A stretch of DNA of 64,000 nucleotides from PALSA-555 sp963731625. Its GTDB lineage: Bacteria; Actinomycetota; Acidimicrobiia; IMCC26256; PALSA-555. Positions within the stretch are counted from its first letter, which is position 1; every line of letters begins with the position of its first letter. Below are positions 42,173 through 49,961 of the stretch, piece after piece. The notes under the pieces were generated by a model, which was not told the DNA's origin, searched no databases, and worked only from the letters and a program-made list of their open reading frames with translations. The position numbers and the translations under genes were made by a program. The DNA lies in the NCBI GenBank assembly GCA_963731625.1, contig CAVSWH010000004.1:124001-188000 (forward strand), given 5' to 3'.

Positions 42173-43344
42173 ACCTGCTCGACCTGTTCCTTGTCGCGGT
42201 GCTGCTGCTCGCCGCGTACTCCGGGTACCGGTTCGGGTTCGCGGCGCGCGCGCTGTCGTGGGTCGGGCTCGCGCTCGGCCTCGTCGTCGGCGCCGAGTTC
42301 GTCGACAGCGTGGCCCGCACCCTGCACGGCTCGACACCCCAGACTCGCCTCATCGCGTCGCTCGCCTTCCTGCTCGTCCTCGCGGTCGCCGGGCAGGCCG
42401 TGGGGTTCGCGATCGGGTCGGTCCTGCACCGCCATCTCCCGCGCGTCGGGGGATTCCGCACCGCCGACCGGCTCGCCGGCGCGGTGGCCGGCATCCTCGG
42501 TGTCCTCGTCATCGTGTGGCTCCTGATCCCCGGGCTCGCCAACGCGCCCGGATGGCCGGCGCGTGCGGTGCGCGGCTCGGCGATCGTGCGCGAGATCGAC
42601 ACCGTCGCACCGTCGCCGCCGTCGACCCTCGCGACGCTCGGCCGCCTCGTCGGCGCCGGGCCGTTCCCTGAGGTGTTCCGCAGCCTCACCGCATCGGACG
42701 TGGGCGCGCCGCCGGGCCAGGGGATCCCCGCGGCGCTCGTCACGCCGGTCGGGAACGCGGTCGTGAAGGTCGAGGGGCGCTCGTGCGACGTCATCCAAGA
42801 CGGCAGCGGCGTGCTCGTCGCCCCGGGCGTGATCGTCACGAACGCCCATGTCGTGGCGGGGGAGCGCGCCACGACGGTGCTGGTCCCCAACCTCGGCGCG
42901 CTGAACGCCGTCGTGGTCGCCTTCGACCCCGACCGGGACCTCGCCGTGCTCCGGATCCCGAGCATCCACGTCGCGCCGCTCGCCATCAGCGACGCGCAGG
43001 TCGGCGACACCGGCGGCGTCTTCGGCTACCCGGGCGGCGGCAACGAGGCCGAGGCGCCGGCGCGCGTCGCCGAGCGCATCCAGGCCGACGGGACCGACAT
43101 CTACCACCAAGCGCCGACACAGCGCGACGTGCTCGTCCTCGCCGCGAAGCTCGTGCCGGGCAACTCAGGCGGGCCGCTCGTGAACCTCCACGGCCAAGTC
43201 GTCGGGCTCGCGTTCGCGGTCGACCCGAGCGCGTCGTCGACCGCCTACACGCTCGCGACCGACGAGGTGAACGCCGTGCTGCACCCCGTGCTCGCGAGCG
43301 GCGCCACGGCCGCGGTCAGCACCGGCAGCTGTCTCGACGGCTGA
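42169..43344 (+). CDS. marP: MarP-like membrane serine protease (CvpA domain plus trypsin-like protease)
   Basis: A 391-residue protein. Residues about 1-130 form a four-helix CvpA domain (LLDLFLVAVLLLAAYSGYRFGFA); after it comes an extracytoplasmic chymotrypsin-fold protease with His in TNAHVVAG, Asp in DPDRDLAVL and Ser in VPGNSGGPLV. In mycobacteria MarP is needed for acid resistance and cleaves cell wall factors. Two Cys (RSCDVIQDG and the C-terminal SCLDG) could form the stabilising disulfide known for MarP. Coupled by GTGA to trmI, a pairing without an obvious functional reason. Confidence 0.88.
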   Translation: MNLLDLFLVAVLLLAAYSGYRFGFAARALSWVGLALGLVVGAEFVDSVARTLHGSTPQTRLIASLAFLLVLAVAGQAVGFAIGSVLHRHLPRVGGFRTADRLAGAVAGILGVLVIVWLLIPGLANAPGWPARAVRGSAIVREIDTVAPSPPSTLATLGRLVGAGPFPEVFRSLTASDVGAPPGQGIPAALVTPVGNAVVKVEGRSCDVIQDGSGVLVAPGVIVTNAHVVAGERATTVLVPNLGALNAVVVAFDPDRDLAVLRIPSIHVAPLAISDAQVGDTGGVFGYPGGGNEAEAPARVAERIQADGTDIYHQAPTQRDVLVLAAKLVPGNSGGPLVNLHGQVVGLAFAVDPSASSTAYTLATDEVNAVLHPVLASGATAAVSTGSCLDG

Positions 43345-43351
43345 CGCGACG

Positions 43352-43376
43352 AGGCCCGGGCGCAAGGCCCGGGCCT
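43352..43376. terminator. Bidirectional hairpin terminator between marP and the ferredoxin gene
   Basis: Perfect ten-base stem AGGCCCGGGC / GCCCGGGCCT with loop GCAAG, lying between two convergent stops. Further pairing outside it (CGACGA with TCGTCG) is possible. No T tract on either side, as usual in GC-rich actinobacteria. Confidence 0.7.
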
Positions 43377-43402
43377 GGGGTCGTCGAGATCGACGGGGTA
43401 GG

Positions 43403-43639
43403 TCAGTCGACCTCGATGAAGATGCACTCGCCGGGGCACTCTTCTGCGGCCTCGATCACGGCCTCGTCGAGATTGCCTGGCACATTGGCGAGACCCTCGG
43501 CGCCACCCGGGTCGCTGAAGACCTTCCCGCTCTCCTTGACGTACGCGAGACCGTCATCGAGCAGCGTGAAGACATCGGGGGCGATCTCCTCGCAGAGACC
43601 GTCGCCGGTGCAGAGGTCCTGATCGATCCAGACCTTCAT
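43403..43639 (-). CDS. Ferredoxin, [3Fe-4S]/[4Fe-4S] single-cluster type
   Basis: A 78-residue acidic ferredoxin: DLCTGDGLCEEIAPDVF supplies two or three ligand positions (Cys10, Asp13 in the CXXD position, Cys16) and EECPGECIFIE the last Cys-Pro. Asp at the second ligand position is typical of [3Fe-4S] ferredoxins that serve cytochrome P450s; none is encoded here. GAGGAG lies nine bases before the ATG. Extra residues between the two motifs make it a little longer than the 63-68-residue P450 ferredoxins. Confidence 0.85.
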   Translation of the reverse strand: MKVWIDQDLCTGDGLCEEIAPDVFTLLDDGLAYVKESGKVFSDPGGAEGLANVPGNLDEAVIEAAEECPGECIFIEVD

Positions 43640-43830
43640 CGCGGGGCGCTCCTCGCTTGGGACTTAGGGCTCCCACCGGAAGCCGACGCGTTCAGCGTAC
43701 CCGAATCCCCGTCGATTTCTCAAGCGTAGACGGGGTAAATTTGGTGTGCGGCGATGCCCCAGTGCGCTGGAATCCGCCGTGTAAGGTCCGGCCGAGCCCG
43801 GACCGCAACGGACCCGGGAGGAGGTGGCAC

Positions 43831-45585
43831 GTGGCCCCGGAGCACGAGCGACGCCTCGCCGAGTACGAGCGTCAGGTCGGTGAGCTGCAGTCTCAGCTCA
43901 AGGCGCTCGAGGAGGAGATCGTCATCCTCCGCCGCCGGCTCCAGGACGCCCCCAAGCGGGTGCGGACCCTCGAGGAGCGGCTCCTCGAGACGAAGGGCCA
44001 GCTCGCCCAAGCCGTCTCCCAGAACGAGCGCCTCTCGGCGACCCTCCGCGAAGCCCGCGAGCACATCGCGGCGCTGCGCGAAGAAGTCGAGAAGCTCACG
44101 ATGCCGCCCTCGGCCTACGGGGCGTTCCTCGGCGCCAACGACGACGGCACCGTCGACATCTTCACCGCGGGCCGCAAGATGCGCGTCTCGGTGCACCCCG
44201 AGGTCGACCTCGAAGGCCTCGAGCGCGGCCAGGAGGTCGCGCTCAACGAATCGCTGAACGTGGTGCTCGCCCGCGGCCTCGAGATCGCCGGCGAGGTCGT
44301 CGTCCTGAAGGAGGTCCTCGCCGACGAGCAGCGCGTGCTCGTCGTCGGGCGCGCCGACGAGGAGCGCGTCTGCGAGCTCGCCGGCATCCTCGTCGGGGAG
44401 CGGCTGCGGGCCGGCGACCACCTGCTCTACGACGTCCGCTCCGGCCTCGTCGTGGAGCGCCTGCCCCGCCCCGAGGTCGAAGAGCTCATCCTCGAAGAGG
44501 TCCCCGACGTCTCCTACGCCGACGTCGGCGGCCTCGACGACCAGATCGAGCAGATCCGCGACGCGGTCGAGCTGCCGTACCTCTACGCCGAGCTGTTCTT
44601 CGAGCACCAGCTCCAGCCGCCGAAGGGCATCCTGCTCTACGGCCCGCCGGGCTGCGGCAAGACGCTCATCGCCAAGGCCGTCGCGAACTCGCTCGCCAAG
44701 CGCGTCGCGGAGAAGACGGGCGACGCGTCGTCGCGCTCGTACTTCCTCAACATCAAGGGCCCCGAGCTGCTGAACAAGTACGTCGGCGAGACCGAGCGCC
44801 AGATCCGCCTCATCTTCCAGCGCGCCCGCGAGAAGTCCGAGGAGGGCGTCCCCGTCATCGTGTTCTTCGACGAGATGGACTCGCTGTTCCGCACCCGCGG
44901 CACCGGGATCTCGTCCGACATCGAGAGCACGATCGTCCCTCAGCTCCTCGCCGAGATCGACGGCGTCGAGAGCCTCAAGAACGTGATCGTGATCGGCGCC
45001 TCGAACCGCGAGGACCTCATCGACCCGGCGATCCTTCGCCCGGGTCGCCTCGACGTGAAGATCAAGATCGAGCGGCCCGACGAGACCAGCGCCCGCCAGA
45101 TCTTCTCCCAGTACCTGACGGCCAGCCTCCCGCTCGCCGAAGCCGAGACGAGCGGCCACGAGACCGCGGCCGAGGCCGTGAAGGACATGATCGCGACCGC
45201 CGTCGCCGAGATGTACAGCGACGACGACGACAACCAGTTCCTCGAGGTCACCTACCAGAACGGTGACAAGGAGATCCTCTACTTCAAGGACTTCGCGTCG
45301 GGCGCCATGATCGAGAACATCGTGCGGCGGGCCAAGAAGCTGTCGATCAAGCGCCAGATCGAGGGGGGTGCGCGCGGCATCGGCACCGACGATCTCGTCG
45401 CGTCGATCCGCCAGGAGTTCCGCGAGCACGAGGACCTGCCGAACACGACGAACCCCGACGACTGGGCGAAGATCTCCGGCAAGAAGGGTGAGCGCATCGT
45501 GTTCGTCCGCACCCTCCTCGCCGAGGGTGACGAGTCCACCGGCGGTCGCCAGATCGAGCGCGTCACCACCGGTCAGTACCTGTAG
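43831..45585 (+). CDS. mpa: Proteasome-associated AAA ATPase (Mpa/ARC)
   Basis: A 584-residue hexameric ring ATPase that unfolds pupylated proteins into the 20S core. Seen: N-terminal coiled coil (residues about 3-80) that binds Pup, two OB folds, AAA domain with Walker A GPPGCGKT and Walker B VIVFFDEMD, and the C-terminal TGQYL, whose last three residues dock into the PrcA ring. The start GTG 43831 has GGGAGGAGG upstream. A possible -10 (TAAATT, 43736-43741) would leave a leader of about 85 bases. First gene of the proteasome region. Confidence 0.93.
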   Translation: MAPEHERRLAEYERQVGELQSQLKALEEEIVILRRRLQDAPKRVRTLEERLLETKGQLAQAVSQNERLSATLREAREHIAALREEVEKLTMPPSAYGAFLGANDDGTVDIFTAGRKMRVSVHPEVDLEGLERGQEVALNESLNVVLARGLEIAGEVVVLKEVLADEQRVLVVGRADEERVCELAGILVGERLRAGDHLLYDVRSGLVVERLPRPEVEELILEEVPDVSYADVGGLDDQIEQIRDAVELPYLYAELFFEHQLQPPKGILLYGPPGCGKTLIAKAVANSLAKRVAEKTGDASSRSYFLNIKGPELLNKYVGETERQIRLIFQRAREKSEEGVPVIVFFDEMDSLFRTRGTGISSDIESTIVPQLLAEIDGVESLKNVIVIGASNREDLIDPAILRPGRLDVKIKIERPDETSARQIFSQYLTASLPLAEAETSGHETAAEAVKDMIATAVAEMYSDDDDNQFLEVTYQNGDKEILYFKDFASGAMIENIVRRAKKLSIKRQIEGGARGIGTDDLVASIRQEFREHEDLPNTTNPDDWAKISGKKGERIVFVRTLLAEGDESTGGRQIERVTTGQYL

Positions 45586-45613
45586 CGCCGTGAGGCCAGC
45601 GACGCGGCGTCGG

Positions 45614-45619
45614 TAGGCT
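45614..45619 (+). promoter_or_regulatory. -10 element (TAGGCT) of dop
   Basis: TAGGCT ends six bases before GTG 45626; no Shine-Dalgarno. Confidence 0.6.
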
Positions 45620-45625
45620 GGCCCC

Positions 45626-47131
45626 GTGGCTGTCACCAAGGTGTGCGGTACCGAGACCGAGTACGGCGTGGTGCTGCGTGGCACCCCCGACCCGAACCCG
45701 GTCCTCGCCTCGTCGGTGCTCATCAACAGCTACGTCGAGCAGCGCAAGGTCGGCTGGGACTTCGACGACGAGAGCCCGGGGCGTGACGCCCGCGGCTACG
45801 GCCGCGACGGCAACCAGGCGCCTGAGATCGAGACGCACCTCGTCAACACGGTCCTCACGAACGGTGCCCGCTACTACGTCGATCACGCCCACCCCGAGTA
45901 CTCGACGCCCGAGTGCGTCGACGCGCTCGAGCTCGTCCTGGCCGACAAGGCGGGGGAGCGGGTCCTCGCCCGGTCCATGCAGGCCGCGGGCCGGCTCCTC
46001 GAGGCGGGCCAGTCGATCGTCGTCTACAAGAACAACTCCGACGGGAAGGGCAACTCCTACGGCTGCCACGAGAACTACCTCGTGGACCGGGCCGTGCCCT
46101 TCTCGAGCCTCGTGCGCTACCTGCTGCCCTGGTTCGCGACCCGTCAGGTGTTCACCGGCGCGGGGAAGGTCGGCTCGGAGAACGGCGCGGCGCCCGTCGA
46201 CTTCCAGCTGAGCTCACGGGCCGACTTCTTCGAGGAGGAGGTCGGGCTCGAGACGACCCTGAAGCGCCCGATCGTGAACACCCGCGACGAGCCCCACGCC
46301 GACCCCCAGCTGTACCGCCGCCTCCACGTCATCGCGGGCGACGCCAACCTCTGCGAGGTCGCCACCTTCCTCAAGATCGGGACGACCGCCGTCCTGCTCG
46401 CCATGATCGAGGACGACTTCCTCGACGGCGGCGCGGGCTCCCGCCGCGAGTGGTCACTCGCCGGCCCCGTCCCGGCGATGCGCATCGTGTCCCACGACCC
46501 GACGTGCCGGGCGACGGTCGAGCTCGCCGACGGCAGCCGCGTCACCGCCGTCGAGCTCCAGTGGGAGTTCCTACGCCTCGCCCGCAAGTACGAGGACGAG
46601 ACCGGGCTCGCCGCGTGCGGCGGCGAGAAGGTCGGCGGCGACGTGCTCGACCGCTGGGAGTCCGTCCTCACCGCGCTCGAGCATGACCCGCAGGTCCTCG
46701 ATGGCCAGCTCGACTGGGTGACGAAGCGCACGCTGCTCCAGGCCTACGTCGACCGGGACGGCCTCGCCTGGGACGACCCGAAGCTCGCGCTCCTCGACCT
46801 GCAGTACCACGACGTGCGCCCCGACCGGTCGCTCTACGAGCGCCTCGTGCGCGCCGGCACCGTCGAGCGCCTCGTCGACGAGGCCGACGTCCTCGAGGCC
46901 ATCACCGAGCCGCCCGGCTCCACGCGCGCGTACTTCCGCGGCACCTGCCTCGCGCGCTGGCCCGAGGCGGTCGTCGCCGCCAACTGGGACAGCCTCATCC
47001 TTGACGTGGGCGGCGACCCGTTGAAGCGCATTCCGATGATGGAGCCGCTGCGAGGTACCCGAGCGCACGTCGAGCCCTTATTTGCCAGCGTGGATTCGCC
47101 GGCGGCGCTCGTCGCCCGCCTGGCGTCCTAA
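45626..47131 (+). CDS. dop: Depupylase / Pup deamidase
   Basis: A 501-residue glutamine-synthetase-fold enzyme of the Dop/PafA family. Seen: GTETEYGVVLRG with the metal-binding Glu, the Dop-specific loop (GRDARGYGRDGNQAPEIETH), HPEYSTPEC, YKNNSDGKGNSYGCHENYLV and NTRDEPHADPQLYRRLHVI. Dop removes Pup from substrates. Since this Pup already ends in Glu, deamidation is not required. The C-terminus contains a TTA codon (47078-47080) within CCCTTATTT, an AT-rich patch in an otherwise GC-rich gene. Confidence 0.93.
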   Translation: MAVTKVCGTETEYGVVLRGTPDPNPVLASSVLINSYVEQRKVGWDFDDESPGRDARGYGRDGNQAPEIETHLVNTVLTNGARYYVDHAHPEYSTPECVDALELVLADKAGERVLARSMQAAGRLLEAGQSIVVYKNNSDGKGNSYGCHENYLVDRAVPFSSLVRYLLPWFATRQVFTGAGKVGSENGAAPVDFQLSSRADFFEEEVGLETTLKRPIVNTRDEPHADPQLYRRLHVIAGDANLCEVATFLKIGTTAVLLAMIEDDFLDGGAGSRREWSLAGPVPAMRIVSHDPTCRATVELADGSRVTAVELQWEFLRLARKYEDETGLAACGGEKVGGDVLDRWESVLTALEHDPQVLDGQLDWVTKRTLLQAYVDRDGLAWDDPKLALLDLQYHDVRPDRSLYERLVRAGTVERLVDEADVLEAITEPPGSTRAYFRGTCLARWPEAVVAANWDSLILDVGGDPLKRIPMMEPLRGTRAHVEPLFASVDSPAALVARLAS

Positions 47132-47152
47132 CCTGGCCCCCGGAGGTTCACG

Positions 47153-47347
47153 ATGCCCGAGCAGCAGCGCCGCCAGAAGCCCGCACCCCAGGAGCGGGTC
47201 GAAGAGACCGAAGAGCTCCCCGCGACGTCCGAGCGCGGCGAGAAGCTCAAGGGCGAGCTCGACGACCTCCTCGACGAGATCGACGAGGTGCTCGAGGTGA
47301 ACGCCGAGGACTTTGTAAAAAGTTATGTTCAAAAGGGCGGCGAATAG
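47153..47347 (+). CDS. pup: Prokaryotic ubiquitin-like protein Pup (ends in Gly-Gly-Glu)
   Basis: A 64-residue disordered, acidic protein: the Mpa-binding helix is in GEKLKGELDDLLDEIDEVLE and the C-terminus is FVKSYVQKGGE. The final Glu is the residue that PafA ligates to substrate lysines. GGAGG sits six bases before the ATG. Codon use changes abruptly: only 3 of codons 1-53 end in A or T, but 8 of the last 11 (47312-47344) do, including TTT, GTA, AAA, AGT, TAT and GTT. The protein sequence there is the conserved one. An HNH endonuclease gene follows where prcB is expected. Confidence 0.95.
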   Translation: MPEQQRRQKPAPQERVEETEELPATSERGEKLKGELDDLLDEIDEVLEVNAEDFVKSYVQKGGE

Positions 47348-47356
47348 GATTTTGTA

Positions 47357-47385
47357 CATGACCGTCGCGGCGGCGATGGTCAATG
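47357..47385. repeat. Hairpin between pup and the HNH gene
   Basis: GACCGTCGC (47360-47368) pairs with GCGATGGTC (47373-47381), one G-T pair, loop GGCG; the next T-A pair extends it. No T tract follows. It could end or protect the pup transcript, or be part of the inserted segment. Confidence 0.5.
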
Positions 47386-47412
47386 TCACACACCACCGGT
47401 ACGTGTGCACCC

Positions 47413-47955
47413 ATGAAACGGTGCACGAAGTGCGGTGAGCTAAAGCCTCGGACCGAGTTCTATCCCGCGCCCGGTTGCCGGGACGGGCTGCGCGGGGAGT
47501 GCAAGAGCTGCCACATTGCCAAATCGAAGGCGTGGTACGCGCGCAACCGGGACGAGTCGATCGCGTACGTGAAGCGGTGGCAGCAGACTCACCCGGAACA
47601 CATGCGCGAGTACCGCCAGAGGAACCGCGACCGCCGCGCGCTCCAGATGCGCCGACTCCACCTACGCCGCAGGTTCGGCATGACGCTTGAGGACTACGAC
47701 AACGTCCTCGCCGCGCAGGGAGGTGGGTGCGCGATCTGCGGTGACAAGCCGGTCGAGGGGCAATCGATGCATATCGACCACAAGGGCGAGGCGGTTCGAG
47801 GCATCCTCTGCGTGCGGTGCAACAACGGACTGGGTCAGTACAAGGAGACCCCGGAGCTGCTCCTCCGTGCCGCCGAGTACATCACCGTGGGCGGCTTCGC
47901 CCCACTCGATGTCGTGCGAGACGACGTCAATCGCAAGAACGACGAAGAACGCTGA
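47413..47955 (+). CDS. HNH endonuclease, recombination endonuclease VII family
   Basis: A 180-residue phage-type nuclease. The N-terminus has a Zn-binding pair of CXXC (Cys4, Cys7; Cys30, Cys33) common in this group; a basic helical linker follows (KRWQQTHPEHMREYRQRNRDRRALQMRR). The C-terminal nuclease core is CAICGDKP (Cys106, Cys109), HIDHKGEAVRGILC (Asp122-His123) and CVRCNNGLG (Cys133, Cys136, Asn), matching the endonuclease VII beta-beta-alpha-metal fold. ATG 47413 is preferred; ATG 47383 would add ten residues. No Shine-Dalgarno. It splits the normal pup-prcB junction and so looks like a free-standing homing nuclease. Confidence 0.88.
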   Translation: MKRCTKCGELKPRTEFYPAPGCRDGLRGECKSCHIAKSKAWYARNRDESIAYVKRWQQTHPEHMREYRQRNRDRRALQMRRLHLRRRFGMTLEDYDNVLAAQGGGCAICGDKPVEGQSMHIDHKGEAVRGILCVRCNNGLGQYKETPELLLRAAEYITVGGFAPLDVVRDDVNRKNDEER

Positions 47956-47981
47956 CCGCGTTCGCTGAAGTGGGCCTTGTG

Positions 47982-47987
47982 TAGGCT
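47982..47987 (+). promoter_or_regulatory. -10 element (TAGGCT) of prcB-prcA
   Basis: TAGGCT ends six bases before GTG 47994. It gives the proteasome subunits their own promoter downstream of the inserted HNH gene. Confidence 0.6.
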
Positions 47988-47993
47988 CGCTTG

Positions 47994-48806
47994 GTGCTCG
48001 GGGAGTCGCCGCTACCGACGTTTGACGCGGGTCGCGACCCTGGGTCCTCGTTCGTGGAGCTGCTGCGGCGGGCCGGCCACACCAACGGGCAGACCGTGCG
48101 ACATGGAGAGGCGGCCCCACCGCTTGAGGCTCCGGTCGGGACGACGGTGCTCGCGGTCCGGCACGCCGACGGCGTGGTCATGGCGGGCGACCGCCGCGCG
48201 ACGTCAGGCTTCGCGATTGCGAGTCGCCGTATCGAGAAGGTGTTCCCAGCGGACGACCGCTCCGGGGTCGCGATCGCCGGCGCGGCGGGCCCGGCGGTCG
48301 AGCTCGTCCGGCTCTTTCAGACCCAGCTGGAGCACTACGAGAAGATCGAGGGCGAGGCGCTGTCGCTCGAGGGGAAGGCGAACCAGCTCAGCCAGCTCGT
48401 ACGCGCGAACCTCCCGGCCGCGATGCAGGGGTTCGTGGTCGTGCCGCTGTTCGCCGGCTTCGACGAGCGGCGGCGTCGCGGGCGCGTGTTCAGCTTCGAC
48501 GTGACGGGCGGCAAGTACGAGGAGCTCGACTTCCAGGCCAACGGCTCGGGCGGGGTGCACGCGCGCAACTGGATCAAGTCGCAATGGCGTGAGGACCTGA
48601 GCCGCGCCGACACGGTGGACCTTGCACTCCGCGCGCTGTTCGCCGCCGCAGACGAAGATGCCGCGACGGGCGGCCCCGACCTCGTGCGCCGCATCTTCCC
48701 GACGATCGCGGTCATCGACGCCGACGGCTTCACCGCGGTCGACGACGACGAGATCGCCCGACGCGCCGACGCGCTGATCGGCGGACGCGAGGAGGGCGGC
48801 GACTAA
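47994..48806 (+). CDS. prcB: 20S proteasome beta subunit
   Basis: A 270-residue Ntn hydrolase precursor. The propeptide is about 49 residues; cleavage between Gly49 and Thr50 in APVGTTVLAVRHADGVVMAGDRRATSG frees the catalytic Thr. Also seen: the Lys/Asp neighbourhood (GDRRAT; RIEKVF) and the GSGG motif (ANGSGG). GTG 47994 is chosen over TTG 47991 because of the six-base distance from the -10. Stop TAA overlaps the ATG of prcA by one base. Confidence 0.93.
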   Translation: MLGESPLPTFDAGRDPGSSFVELLRRAGHTNGQTVRHGEAAPPLEAPVGTTVLAVRHADGVVMAGDRRATSGFAIASRRIEKVFPADDRSGVAIAGAAGPAVELVRLFQTQLEHYEKIEGEALSLEGKANQLSQLVRANLPAAMQGFVVVPLFAGFDERRRRGRVFSFDVTGGKYEELDFQANGSGGVHARNWIKSQWREDLSRADTVDLALRALFAAADEDAATGGPDLVRRIFPTIAVIDADGFTAVDDDEIARRADALIGGREEGGD

Positions 48807-49492
48807 TGACGATGCCGTTCTACGTGCCGCCCGAGCAGGTGATGAAGGACCGGGCGGACTACGCCCGGAAGGGCATCGCGCGGGGCCGCAGCCTCATTGC
48901 GATGAGTTCGGCTGACGGGATCGTCATGGTCGCCGAGAACCAGTCCCGCACCCTCTACAAGATCAGCGAGATCTACGACCGCATCGCGTTCGCCGGCGTC
49001 GGGAAGTACAACGAGTTCGAGATGCTGCGCATCGCTGGCGTCCGGCAGGCCGACGTGAAGGGCTACTCGTTCGCCCGCGAGGACGTGAACGCCCGGTCGC
49101 TCGCCAACGCGTACGCGCAGACGCTTGGGCAAGTCTTCACCCACGAGCTGAAGCCCTACGAGGTAGAGATCCTCGTCGCCCAGGTCGGCGCGACCGCCGA
49201 GGAGGACGAGATGTTCGTGATCCTCTACGACGGCGTGGTGATGGACAAGGCCGGGTTCACCGTCCTCGGTGGCCAGGCCGACGCGGTCGCGACGGTGCTC
49301 GAGGAGCGCTACCAGTCGGGCCTGGACCTCGGCGCCGCGCTCCGTCTCGGCGCGTCGGTGCTGGCGGGAAGCGACGGGTCGGCGCTGCCGGCCGAGCAGC
49401 TCGAGGTCGCGGTCCTCGACCGGACTCGCCCGCGTCGGGCCTTCCGGCGCATCAAGGCCGACGAGCTGCGCGGCCTCCTCGCGGCGAGCTAG
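48806..49492 (+). CDS. prcA: 20S proteasome alpha subunit
   Basis: A 228-residue alpha-ring subunit. The N-terminus FYVPPEQVMKDRADYARKGIARGRS forms the gate that closes the axial pore; ATG 48812 is an alternative start two codons in. The Mpa-binding pocket would be formed between subunits. The stop codon lies in a CTAG shared with the stop of the convergent DUF2007-like gene. Confidence 0.93.
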   Translation: MTMPFYVPPEQVMKDRADYARKGIARGRSLIAMSSADGIVMVAENQSRTLYKISEIYDRIAFAGVGKYNEFEMLRIAGVRQADVKGYSFAREDVNARSLANAYAQTLGQVFTHELKPYEVEILVAQVGATAEEDEMFVILYDGVVMDKAGFTVLGGQADAVATVLEERYQSGLDLGAALRLGASVLAGSDGSALPAEQLEVAVLDRTRPRRAFRRIKADELRGLLAAS

Positions 49493-49833
49493 CCGGCGAC
49501 GAGCCGCAGCAGCGGCGCGGTCACGGCCATCACGAGGAGCGCGAGCGCGACCCAGCGCAGCCACCGGCGCGCCCGGGCGGTCGGCCCCGCCCACTCGCGG
49601 GGCGCGGCGAGGACCTGGTCGACCTCGGTGGCGAGCATCACGAGCCGGGCGTCGTCGAGCTGGTCGTCGGGGACGAACACGTCGACGCGGGCCATGTCCC
49701 CGACGGTGAGGTGATAGGGGCCGTCGACGGCGCCCCGGAGCCGGACGTCGATCCCCTCCGAGTGGAGCCGGGCGGCGACGAGGTGCGCCGAGAACGAGCC
49801 GCTCACCGAGGTGAGCCGGGTCATCTGGATCAC
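49489..49833 (-). CDS. DUF2007-like protein with C-terminal membrane helix
   Basis: A 114-residue protein: residues about 1-75 have the DUF2007 (GlnB-like) pattern, VSGSFSAHLVAARLHSEGIDVRLRG... VDVFVPDDQLDDARLVM, and residues about 92-112 are one transmembrane helix (WVALALLVMAVTAPLLRLV). GTG 49833 is chosen because TAGGAT lies nine bases upstream. Function unknown; proposed as signal-transducing by family name only. Confidence 0.7.
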   Translation of the reverse strand: MIQMTRLTSVSGSFSAHLVAARLHSEGIDVRLRGAVDGPYHLTVGDMARVDVFVPDDQLDDARLVMLATEVDQVLAAPREWAGPTARARRWLRWVALALLVMAVTAPLLRLVAG

Positions 49834-49842
49834 TGGCGCGAA

Positions 49843-49848
49843 ATCCTA
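49843..49848 (-). promoter_or_regulatory. -10 element (TAGGAT) of the DUF2007-like gene
   Basis: Reverse-strand TAGGAT, nine bases before GTG 49833. Confidence 0.5.
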
Positions 49849-49886
49849 CGACCGCGAAGCCTGAGAAACCCTGGCTCCCGGCCACG

Positions 49887-49905
49887 CTGAGTAGCGGCTA
49901 CTCAG
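49887..49905. promoter_or_regulatory. Perfect 9-1-9 palindrome, putative operator
   Basis: CTGAGTAGC, one G, GCTACTCAG. It lies between two divergent genes, about 35-45 bases upstream of the region where the promoter of the secreted-protein gene (ATG 49962) should be, a usual place for an activator site. The one-base centre makes an RNA hairpin less likely than a protein-binding dyad. Confidence 0.55.
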
Positions 49906-49961
49906 GACCGACCACCGCCCGTCGTCGTACAACACATGTTCACCGAGGAGGAGCGGGGCAC

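Noticed and set aside
47153..47990. Group I intron or intein in pup carrying the HNH gene
   Set aside because: Pup is complete with its own conserved ending and stop, and no second pup exon is found after the HNH gene, so nothing needs splicing.
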